From Streptomonospora mangrovi (GTDB lineage: Bacteria; Actinomycetota; Actinomycetes; Streptosporangiales; Streptosporangiaceae): 64,000 nt of DNA. The position numbers and the translations under genes are program-made. Position 1 is the stretch's first letter, and each line of letters begins with the position of its first letter. Below are positions 55,046 to 61,732 of the stretch, piece by piece. The notes under the pieces were generated by a model. It was not told the origin of the DNA and did not search any database. It saw nothing but the letters and a program-made list of their open reading frames with translations. The stretch is taken from positions 23,938 through 87,937 of the forward strand of contig NZ_JAJAQC010000032.1 of assembly GCF_027604915.1 (NCBI RefSeq), given 5' to 3'.

Positions 55046-55200
55046 ACTTGCTGAACTGGGAGCATACCGGGTGGTATCGCGGTTTTTGGCAACTTCTGGA
55101 TGGCAACTCGGCTCCCCGCGCTGAGCTTTGCTTCTTTGGCGGCCCTGCTGGTCAGGGCGGGGGAAAGGTCGGGCCAACACTCCGTTCGGCGATGAGTTTT
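55046..55200 (-). promoter_or_regulatory. Putative CRISPR leader
   Basis: Sequence directly beyond the newest repeat, AT-richer than its surroundings, with T-rich runs (GGTTTTTGG at 55081, GCTTTGCTTCTTTGG at 55125). It should hold the crRNA promoter reading leftwards. Confidence 0.5.
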
Positions 55201-55259
55201 GGTCAGTACCGGGGTCTACCGTTCTGACCACATCGCAACGCACCACTGGGAGCGCGGAC

Positions 55260-55850
55260 ATGCGGATCGTACTGAGCTACTTCATGAGCCTCGACGGCGT
55301 TGTGCAGGCGCCCGGAGGGCCGAAGGAGGACACCGACGGCGGGTTCGCGCATGGCGGGTGGTCGATGCCCTACTTCGACGAGAAGGTCATGGGCGAGTTC
55401 ATCGGCGAGGCCATCGCCACCACCACGGCGCTGCTGTTCGGCCGCCGCACTTGGCAGGTCATGGCCGACGCCTGGCCCTCCCGCAGCGGGGGCGACCCGT
55501 TCGCCGACCACATGAACGCGGTGCCCAAGTACGTCGCCTCGACCACCCTCACCCCGGACGACATGCGGTGGAACACCACCCTCCTGCCCGCCGACGACGT
55601 GTTCGGCGCCATCGGGCGGCTGCGGGCCGAGGGCGAGGGTGACCTCCACATCATGGGCAGCTCCAACCTGGCCCGCCAGCTCGTCTCGCGCGACCTGGTG
55701 GACGAGTACCGGCTGATGATCGAGCCCATCGCCCTTGGCGGCGGCAAGCGCGGCTTCCCCGACGACGGCCGCGCCCGGCCCATGGAGCTGGTGTCCACCG
55801 CCACCACCTCCACCGGCGTCATCGTCTGCACCTACCGCCCCGCCACGTAG
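55260..55850 (+). CDS. Dihydrofolate reductase family protein (RibD C-terminal-like)
   Basis: 196 residues. Family marks: MRIVLSYFMSLDGVVQAPGGPKEDTDGGFAHGGW at the start, ALLFGRRTWQVMADAWPS, NAVPKYVASTTL, LHIMGSSNLARQLVSRDLVDEYRLMIEPIALGGGKRGF near the end. Such proteins reduce unidentified substrates with NAD(P)H and are common single genes in actinomycetes. GGGAG precedes the ATG at 55260. It lies right of the CRISPR leader and is transcribed away from it. Confidence 0.9.
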   Translation: MRIVLSYFMSLDGVVQAPGGPKEDTDGGFAHGGWSMPYFDEKVMGEFIGEAIATTTALLFGRRTWQVMADAWPSRSGGDPFADHMNAVPKYVASTTLTPDDMRWNTTLLPADDVFGAIGRLRAEGEGDLHIMGSSNLARQLVSRDLVDEYRLMIEPIALGGGKRGFPDDGRARPMELVSTATTSTGVIVCTYRPAT

Positions 55851-55919
55851 CCCCGGCCCGGTCCGGTCCCGGCCCGATCCGGTGCGTCATGGCGCCTCGC
55901 TCGGGGTAGCGGGGCGCGC

Positions 55920-56897
55920 ATGCGAGCACTGATCACCGGATGGTTCGGGTTCCTCCACGGCGAGGCCACGGCGGGCGACGTCGGCGCCGCCGTCACCGTC
56001 GCGGCCGCGCTGCGCGAGGCCGGGATCCCCCACGACCTCGGCCGCAGCCCCAATGTCCGCCTCGACGGCCCCGTCCTGGACGATCTGGACCCCGCCGACT
56101 ACGGCCTCCTGCTGTTCGTGTGCGGCCCCGCGCACGGATGGCAGGTCCGCGACCTGCACACCCGGTTCGCGCACTGCCGCCGCGTCGCGGTCGGGGTCTC
56201 GGTCATCGACCCCGACGACCCGGCGGTGCGCGGGTTCGACACCGTCATCCCCCGCGACGCCCCCGGCACCGCGCCCCGCCCCGACCTCGCGGCCGCCGCG
56301 CCCCACCGGCCCGCCGTCCCCGTGGTCGGGGTGGTGGCCGCGCCCCGCCAGCCCGAGTACGGGGACGGCGGCGACCACGACGACGTCCACGCCGAACTCG
56401 CGGCCTGGCTCACCGCCAAGGACTGCGCCCGCGTCCCCCTGGACACCCGCCTGGACGCCGCCGACTGGCGCCACTGCGCGGCCTACGGCCAGTTCGACGC
56501 GCTGGTCCGGCGGGTGGACCTGGTGGTCTCCACCCGGCTGCACGGCCTGGTGTTCGCCCTGCGCAGCGGCGTCCCGGCCATCGCGGTCGACCCGGTGCCG
56601 GGCGGGGCCAAGGTGAGCGCGCAGGCGCGCGCCCTGGGCTGGCCCGCCGTGGCCGTGCGCGAGCCCGGCGAGCCGCTGGGCCGCGACCGGCTCGACGGCC
56701 TGTGGGACTGGTGCCTGTCGCCCGCCGCGCGGGCCCGCGCCGGGTGGGCGGCGGCCACCGCCCGCGACCGATCGCCCCTGGTGGCCGACCTGCTCGCGGC
56801 CGTGGTCGCGCACCGCGTGCCCCGGCCCGCCGACGCGCTCGCCGCCGAGCTTCCGCGCGACCCCGACGCCGGCGCGGGCACCCTCCAGGGGGCGTGA
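55920..56897 (+). CDS. Polysaccharide pyruvyl transferase family protein
   Basis: 325 residues. MRALITGWFGFLHGEATAGDVGAAVTVAAALREAGIPHDLG is a GT-B-like opening for the family; ADYGLLLFVCGPAHGWQVRDL and VDLVVSTRLHGLVFALRSGVPAIAVDPVPGGAKVSAQARALGWPAV carry the STRLHG motif typical of pyruvyltransferases. These ketalate sugars of cell-surface polymers. It starts 69 bp after the DHFR-like gene and may be co-transcribed. No other polysaccharide genes are near, so the acceptor is unknown. Confidence 0.82.
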   Translation: MRALITGWFGFLHGEATAGDVGAAVTVAAALREAGIPHDLGRSPNVRLDGPVLDDLDPADYGLLLFVCGPAHGWQVRDLHTRFAHCRRVAVGVSVIDPDDPAVRGFDTVIPRDAPGTAPRPDLAAAAPHRPAVPVVGVVAAPRQPEYGDGGDHDDVHAELAAWLTAKDCARVPLDTRLDAADWRHCAAYGQFDALVRRVDLVVSTRLHGLVFALRSGVPAIAVDPVPGGAKVSAQARALGWPAVAVREPGEPLGRDRLDGLWDWCLSPAARARAGWAAATARDRSPLVADLLAAVVAHRVPRPADALAAELPRDPDAGAGTLQGA

Positions 56898-56997
56898 CCG
56901 GGGGACGGAGCGGGGACGGAGCGGCGCCACCGCTTTGTCGGCACCGTGTGGAACGATGCCACCGCCCAACCGAGCCGACAGCTAAAGCGGGGGAACC

Positions 56998-57297
56998 ATG
57001 ACCTACGGCACCATCAACTCGATGAAGGCCAAGCCCGGTCGACGCGACGAGGTGGTGGCGATCCTCCTCAGCGGCGCCGACGGCCTGCGCGCCGCCGGAT
57101 GCCACCTCTACGTGGTGGGCACGGCCGCCGACGACGACGTCACGGTGTGGATCAGCGAGGTCTGGGAGTCGCGCGAGCACCACGAGGCGTCCCTGCAACT
57201 CCCCGAGACCCGCGAGGCGATCAGCGCCGCCATGCCCATGCTCGCCGGGGAGTTCACCAGCCAGGAGGTCCGCGTCCAGGGCGGCGTGGGCGTCTGA
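56998..57297 (+). CDS. Antibiotic biosynthesis monooxygenase (ABM) family protein
   Basis: 99-residue ferredoxin-like protein of the ABM/YgiN type: YGTINSMKAKPGRRDEVVAILLSG, GCHLYVVGTAADDDVTVWISEVWESREHHEASLQLPETREAISAAMPML. Proteins like this are small quinol monooxygenases or heme/polyketide enzymes, and the W-x-S-E-V-W-E-S-R-E-H-H-E stretch is the usual core. GGGG precedes the ATG at 56998. It is followed by a hairpin terminator and by a convergent sigma factor gene. Confidence 0.88.
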   Translation: MTYGTINSMKAKPGRRDEVVAILLSGADGLRAAGCHLYVVGTAADDDVTVWISEVWESREHHEASLQLPETREAISAAMPMLAGEFTSQEVRVQGGVGV

Positions 57298-57301
57298 CGG
57301 C

Positions 57302-57324
57302 CCGCCGCCCGCCCGGGGCGGCGG
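57302..57324. terminator. GC hairpin between ABM and sigma factor genes
   Basis: Perfect 9-bp stem CCGCCGCCC with loop GCCCG, directly after the ABM stop and before the convergent ECF gene end. Confidence 0.5.
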
Positions 57325-57370
57325 CGGGGCGCTGACGGCCGCCGCGCCCCGGCCCCCGGTCGCTCTTCGC

Positions 57371-58288
57371 TCAGCGTCCGCGCGGCGCAGCCCCGGCCGC
57401 GAGTGCCGATCCCACCACACCGGCCGTGTAGGGCGCGATGTCGATCTCGGCGACACGTCCGGCCGCGACGCGGAAGCGGACGAGCGCGTAGGGGTGGCCG
57501 CCGGGCGCGATCACCGCCCCCGGGCGCCCGCCGACCAGCACCGAGGCCGCGACCGCGATCCGGTCGAGGAAGGTGGCGGTCTCCTCGGCGATCGCCGCCG
57601 CGCCGCGCACCTCGGCGGGCGCGCCCGCCGGGAGCAGCCGGGGGTCGGCCCTGCGCACGGCGCCGGGCGCCAGCAGGGCCGTCAGCCGGGCGATGTCGCC
57701 GCCGCGCGCGGCCGCCAGGAACGCCTCCACCACCTCGGCGTGGCCGGGCTGTCCGGGGTGTCCGGCGTCTCCGCCGCCCTGGTGGCCCGGCCGGGCGTCG
57801 CGGAGCCGGATCCGGGCGCGGCTGGCCAGTTTCTTCGCCGCGTCGGTGCTGGTGCCGAGCACGGCGGCGACGTCCTCGAACGGGACCGCGAAGAGGTCGT
57901 GCAGCACATAGGCCACCCGCTGGCGGGGCGACAGCTCCCCCAGAAGCACGAGCAGCGCGCGGGAGACGTCCTCGCGGCGCAGGAACGCCTCGTCGGCGCC
58001 GATCCGGTGGGCGGGCAGGTCGTCCGGCAGCAGGGGCAGTTCGCCGCGCCGCCGGCGGGTCCGGAGCAGGTCGAGGCACACCCGCGCGGTCACCGTGGTG
58101 AGCCAGCCCTCGAGGTTGGCCACCTCGGCGGTCTCCGCCGGGTCGGCCGCGCTCAGCCGCAGCCAGGCGGTCTGGACGGCGTCCTCGGCGTCGTGGCGGG
58201 AGCCGACGATCCGGTGGGCCAGGGAGACCAGGCGGGGCCGTGCCGCCTCGAAGAGTTCGACGGATTCCACGGGAGGGTCACCTTTCAT
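57371..58288 (-). CDS. ECF sigma factor with SnoaL-like C-terminal domain (SigJ/ECF41-like)
   Basis: 305 residues. Region 2: FEAARPRLVSLAHRIVGSRHDAEDAVQTAWLRLSAAD; region 4: LLGELSPRQRVAYVLHDLFAVPFEDVAAVLGTSTDAAKKLASRARIRLRDAR. After about residue 180 a SnoaL-like domain follows (VVEAFLAAARGGDIARLTALLAPGAV, VLVGGRPGAVIAPGGHPYALVRFRVAAGRVAEIDI). In the ECF41 group this domain replaces an anti-sigma factor as internal control. The ATG at 58288 follows GGTGA. It is divergent from the DoxX-like gene. ECF41 genes typically neighbour small redox or DoxX-type targets, consistent with that arrangement. Confidence 0.92.
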   Translation of the reverse strand: MKGDPPVESVELFEAARPRLVSLAHRIVGSRHDAEDAVQTAWLRLSAADPAETAEVANLEGWLTTVTARVCLDLLRTRRRRGELPLLPDDLPAHRIGADEAFLRREDVSRALLVLLGELSPRQRVAYVLHDLFAVPFEDVAAVLGTSTDAAKKLASRARIRLRDARPGHQGGGDAGHPGQPGHAEVVEAFLAAARGGDIARLTALLAPGAVRRADPRLLPAGAPAEVRGAAAIAEETATFLDRIAVAASVLVGGRPGAVIAPGGHPYALVRFRVAAGRVAEIDIAPYTAGVVGSALAAGAAPRGR

Positions 58289-58355
58289 GCGTGCGCGGCG
58301 TCAAGAGCGGCGAGTGGGACCGAGCTGACACGCACGGCACGAGAGGAAGACACCC

Positions 58356-58550
58356 ATGAGCATAGCCACCGCCCCACCCGCCGCCCCGGCGCGGCCGCGC
58401 GCCGGGGCCGCCGCCGACCCGGTCCGGCGTCCGTCCGCCCGGCGGCCCCGCGTCCCCGCAGCCGCCGGGCACCGGCCCGCGCCGCCGGACGCCGGGGCGC
58501 CCGTCCCGCCGCGCCCGGCCGCCGCCGTGCCGGGACGGCTCCCCCGGTGA
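58356..58550 (+). CDS. Small Ala/Pro/Arg-rich ORF before the DoxX-like gene (doubtful)
   Basis: 64 codons starting MSIATAPPAAPARPRAGAAA, with a good ribosome site (GAGAGGAAG) 6-8 bp before the ATG at 58356. The product is low-complexity (Ala, Pro, Arg) with no fold. Its stop overlaps the DoxX-like GTG start by GTGA. It may be a translated leader that couples to the next gene, or the damaged start of a longer DoxX protein. I cannot decide from one sequence. Confidence 0.4.
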   Translation: MSIATAPPAAPARPRAGAAADPVRRPSARRPRVPAAAGHRPAPPDAGAPVPPRPAAAVPGRLPR

Positions 58551-58915
58551 CCGGGGTCATCGGCGGCGCGCTGTTCGCCGCGACCCTGGTCTGCGTCGCG
58601 GCCAACGCCTTCGAGGTCGCCGCCAAGGCCGTCCGCGCGCCGTTCGTGCTGCGCAACTCCGCCGAGGTCGGCGTGGGCCGCGCCTGGCTCCCCTGGCTGG
58701 CGCTCCTGGAGGGCGCCGGCACGGCCGGGCTGGTGGTGGGCCTGCTCGGGCTGCCGCTCGTGGGCCTGGCCGCCGCCACGGGGCTGGTGCTGTTCTTCGT
58801 CGGTGCGGTGACCGCCCACGTGCGCGCGCGGGTGCTCCACAACATCGCGTTCCCGGGGGTGTTCCTCGGCCTGGCCGCCGCCGCGCTCGCCCACTTCGCC
58901 GGGCACGTCGGCTGA
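58547..58915 (+). CDS. DoxX-like membrane protein
   Basis: 122 residues with four hydrophobic segments: MTGVIGGALFAATLVCVAANAF, FVLRNSAEVGVGRAWLPWLALLEGAGTAGLVVGLLG, LVGLAAATGLVLFFVGAVTAHVRA and FPGVFLGLAAAALAHFAGHVG. The E-x-A-G-T-A-G-L-V motif and four-helix plan fit the DoxX-like group, which is often a target of SigJ/ECF41 sigma factors. The GTG at 58547 overlaps the small upstream ORF. The divergent ECF gene supports this link. Confidence 0.8.
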   Translation: MTGVIGGALFAATLVCVAANAFEVAAKAVRAPFVLRNSAEVGVGRAWLPWLALLEGAGTAGLVVGLLGLPLVGLAAATGLVLFFVGAVTAHVRARVLHNIAFPGVFLGLAAAALAHFAGHVG

Positions 58916-58974
58916 GGCGGCGGGGCGGACGCACTCCCGCCCCCCCGACCAGCCCGAGGCGACCGGGCCGCGCC

Positions 58975-59601
58975 CTACCGGCCGTCCTCCTCCGCCTGGG
59001 CGAGGGCCGCGACCAGGCGGTCGACCAGCGGCCGGGTGCGCTCGTAGGACGCCTCGCCCAGGGCGGGGCTGCCCACCAGCGAGCGCATCACGCCCATGCC
59101 CAGCAGCAGCGCGCCCAGGAGTTCGGCCCGCAGAGCGGCGTCGGGGCCGTCCAGGCGCCGGGCGAACTCCCCCAGGTAGTCGTCGCAGATCCGGGTGCGC
59201 AACTGCGCCCGCACGTGGTCGCGCCCGGAGGAGCGCAGCATGACCAGCAGCGGGTGCTCGCCGTCGTAGGCCGACCAGTCGGCGAAGACGACGTCGTGCA
59301 GCAGGTCGGCGGTGACCTCCTCCAGCGGGCGCCGCCGGTCGGCGGCGAGCCCGGCCGGCACCTCGGCCCGCACGGCCTCGGCGTACAGCCGCTGCTTGGA
59401 GCCGAAGTAGCGGAACACCAGGGCGGCGTCGACCCCGGCGTCGGCGGCGATGTCGCGCACGCCGGTGCCGTCGTAGCCGTGGCGGCCGAAGCGCAGGCGG
59501 GCGGCGTCGAGCAGGGCCGCGCGGGTGGCCGCCTTGTCGCGGCGTCGGGGGGCGGATCCGGGTGCGGGTGCGGGGCGCGGCCCCGGGGCGGTGGTGTCCA
59601 T
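58975..59601 (-). CDS. TetR family transcriptional regulator
   Basis: 208 residues. HTH: RDKAATRAALLDAARLRFGRHGYDGTGVRDIAADAGVDAALVFRYFGSKQRLYAEAVRAEV; the C-terminal domain (LHDVVFADWSAYDGEHPLLVMLRSSGRDHVRAQLRTRICDDYLGEFARRLDGPDA) is of the TetR_C_17-like type common in actinomycetes. The ATG at 59601 is preferred; an ATG at 59622 would put the first operator inside the gene. It is divergent from an SDR gene with two related inverted repeats between them. Confidence 0.92.
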   Translation of the reverse strand: MDTTAPGPRPAPAPGSAPRRRDKAATRAALLDAARLRFGRHGYDGTGVRDIAADAGVDAALVFRYFGSKQRLYAEAVRAEVPAGLAADRRRPLEEVTADLLHDVVFADWSAYDGEHPLLVMLRSSGRDHVRAQLRTRICDDYLGEFARRLDGPDAALRAELLGALLLGMGVMRSLVGSPALGEASYERTRPLVDRLVAALAQAEEDGR

Positions 59602-59610
59602 GGAGTCAGC

Positions 59611-59673
59611 ATAAGTCATCACCCGTTGACTTATCTCCCCGACCGCTCTACGGTTTGGTCATCAACTGATGAC
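59611..59673. promoter_or_regulatory. Two operators and SDR promoter in the TetR/SDR divergent region
   Basis: ATAAGTCA-N8-TGACTTAT (59611-59634, perfect 8-bp arms) and GTCATCA-AC-TGATGAC (59658-59673, perfect 7-bp arms) share GTCATCA/TGA elements. A promoter TTGACT (59626-59631) with TACGGT (59649-59654, 17-bp gap) reads to the SDR gene and is covered by both sites. Confidence 0.7.
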
Positions 59674-59694
59674 TTCAGAGAGGCGCGGCAGACC

Positions 59695-60537
59695 ATGCGC
59701 ACCTACGCGATCACCGGTGGCACCGACGGAATCGGGCGCGCCCTGGGCCGCCTCCTGCTGGCCCGAGGCGACCGCGTCATCGCCGTCGGCAGCGGCGCCG
59801 CCAAGGGCGCCGCCTTCCTCGCCGATGCGGCGGACCTCGGCGCGGCCCAACGGGCGCACTTCCTCCGGGCCGACCTCAGCACCGTCGCCGGCATGCGCCG
59901 CGCCGCCGAGGGGGTCGCCCAGGCCACCGACTCCCTCGACGCCGCCGTGTTCGGAGCCCAGCGCTTCCAGACCGCCCGGGCGCAGACCGCCGACGGCCTG
60001 GAGTTCACCTTCGCGCTGGCCTACCTCAGCCGCGCGGTCCTCGGCGAGGGCCTGCTGCCGCTGCTGGAGCGCGCCGAGCGACCGGTCATCGCCAACCTCG
60101 CCGGCCCCGGCGGCCTGCCCGGCACCATCGCCTGGGACGACCTCCAACTGCGCCGGCGCTACTCCGGCCGGCGGGCCGCCATGCAGGGCTCGCGCTGCAA
60201 CGACCTGCTGGGCGCCGACTTCCCCGCCCGCCACCCCGGCGCCCGCACCCGCTACGTGCTCTACAACCCCGGCTTCGTGCGCACCGCCATGGCCGACCCG
60301 CTGCCGCCGCCCGCACGCGCCGCCACCAAGGCGCTGGCGCTGGTGCTGGCCCAGCCCGCCGCCGCGGCCGCCGCGCGCGTCCGGGAACTGCTGGACGACC
60401 CGCCCCCGGAGCCCGCCGCCGCGTTCTTCCGGCGCCGGCGGGTGCCCATGACCGGACCCGACTTCGATCCCGCCGCGGCGGCGCGGCTGCGCGCGGTCAC
60501 CGCCGGCATCCTGGCCGGCGCCGCGCGCCGGGCATAA
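59695..60537 (+). CDS. SDR-family protein with altered catalytic motif
   Basis: 280 residues, Rossmann fold: TYAITGGTDGIGRALGRLLLARGDRVIAVG binds the nucleotide, and LRADLSTVAGMRRAAEGVAQATDSLDAAVFGAQRF is typical SDR. The expected YxxxK catalytic motif is AMQGSRCNDL here, giving Met and Arg in place of Tyr and Lys. NPGFVRTAM follows as usual. It may have lost dehydrogenase activity or use another mechanism. Divergent from TetR; promoter and two operators lie between. ATG at 59695. Confidence 0.88.
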   Translation: MRTYAITGGTDGIGRALGRLLLARGDRVIAVGSGAAKGAAFLADAADLGAAQRAHFLRADLSTVAGMRRAAEGVAQATDSLDAAVFGAQRFQTARAQTADGLEFTFALAYLSRAVLGEGLLPLLERAERPVIANLAGPGGLPGTIAWDDLQLRRRYSGRRAAMQGSRCNDLLGADFPARHPGARTRYVLYNPGFVRTAMADPLPPPARAATKALALVLAQPAAAAAARVRELLDDPPPEPAAAFFRRRRVPMTGPDFDPAAAARLRAVTAGILAGAARRA

Positions 60538-60646
60538 CCGCGCGGCGCGCCGGGTAGCGGTGGCCGCGCACACCGCCGCCGCCCGGCGCGGGGCCGCCCC
60601 CGCCGCCCCCGCCGCCCGCGCCGCCGACCGACCCGGGAGGTCCGCC

Positions 60647-61672
60647 ATGGCCCACCAGCCCAGAACCGTCGTCGTCACCGGTGCCAGCGGCGGTGTCGGC
60701 AGGGCCGCCGCCCGGGCGTTCGGGGCGCGCGGCGACCGCGTGGCCCTGCTGGCGCGCGGCGCCGACGGGCTCGCCGGGGCCGCCGCCGACGTCCGCGCGG
60801 CCGGCGGCACCCCGCTGGAGGTCCCCACCGACGTCGCCGACGCCGCGCAGGTCGAGCACGCCGCCGAGCGCGCCGAGTCCGAACTCGGCCCGATCGACGT
60901 GTGGGTCAACGTCGCCTTCACCGGCGTCTTCGCGCCCGTCAGCCAGATCGAGCCCGCGGAGTTCCGCCGCGTCACCGAGGTCACCTACCTCGGCTACGTC
61001 CACGGCACCAAGGCCGCCCTGTCCCGGATGCTGCCGCGCGACCGGGGCGCGATCGTGCAGGTCGGCTCGGCCCTGGCGCACCGGGGCATCCCCCTCCAGT
61101 CGGCCTACTGCGCGGCCAAGCACGCCATCCACGGCTTCCACGAGTCGCTGCGCTGCGAACTGCTGCACGACGGATCGGGCGTGGCCGCCACCATGGTGCA
61201 CCTGCCCGCCATGAACACCCCGCAGTTCGACTGGGTGCGCTCGCGCCTGCCGCAGCGGGCCCAGCCCGTGCCGCCCATCTACCAGCCCGAGGTCGCCGCC
61301 CGCGCGATCCTGCGCGCCGCCGACCACCCCCGGCGGCGGGAGTACTGGGTCGGCGCCTCCACCGTGCAGACCATTCTGGGCAACCGGATCGCCCCCGGGC
61401 TGCTCGACCGCTACCTGGCGCGCGGCGGCTACTCCGCCCAGCAGACCGGCGAGCCCCGCGACCCCGACCAGCCCGCCAATCTGTGGGAGCCCGCCGACGC
61501 CGCCGGCGGCCGCGACCACGGCGCGCACGGCTCCTTCGACGACCGCAGCCGGCCGGCCAGCCTCCAGCAGTGGGCGTCCCGCCGCGCCGGGCGGCTGGCC
61601 GCGGCCGGCGCGGGCACCGCCGCGGCGGCCGGATACCTCACCTGGCGGGTGCTGCGACGCGGCGGCCGGTGA
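60647..61672 (+). CDS. Short-chain dehydrogenase with C-terminal membrane tail
   Basis: 341 residues. TGASGGVGRAAARAFGARGDRVALLARG is the NADP site; VNVAFTGVFAPVSQIEPAEFRRVTEVTYLGYVHGTKAAL, GAIVQVGSALAHRGIPLQSAYCAAKHAIHGFHESLRCEL holds Ser and the intact YxxxK (Tyr-Cys-Ala-Ala-Lys). After about residue 240 there is an extension with GSFDDRSRPASLQQW and a final hydrophobic Ala-rich segment. This variant is common in actinomycetes, function unknown. GGGAGG precedes the ATG at 60647. It is 110 bp from the preceding SDR and 61 bp from the GH15 gene, so may be in one operon. Confidence 0.92.
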   Translation: MAHQPRTVVVTGASGGVGRAAARAFGARGDRVALLARGADGLAGAAADVRAAGGTPLEVPTDVADAAQVEHAAERAESELGPIDVWVNVAFTGVFAPVSQIEPAEFRRVTEVTYLGYVHGTKAALSRMLPRDRGAIVQVGSALAHRGIPLQSAYCAAKHAIHGFHESLRCELLHDGSGVAATMVHLPAMNTPQFDWVRSRLPQRAQPVPPIYQPEVAARAILRAADHPRRREYWVGASTVQTILGNRIAPGLLDRYLARGGYSAQQTGEPRDPDQPANLWEPADAAGGRDHGAHGSFDDRSRPASLQQWASRRAGRLAAAGAGTAAAAGYLTWRVLRRGGR

Positions 61673-61732
61673 TCGCGGCCGTTGTCGGGGAAGGGTGGTA
61701 GGAACCAACCCCGGCCGCGAGGGAGGACCCGG

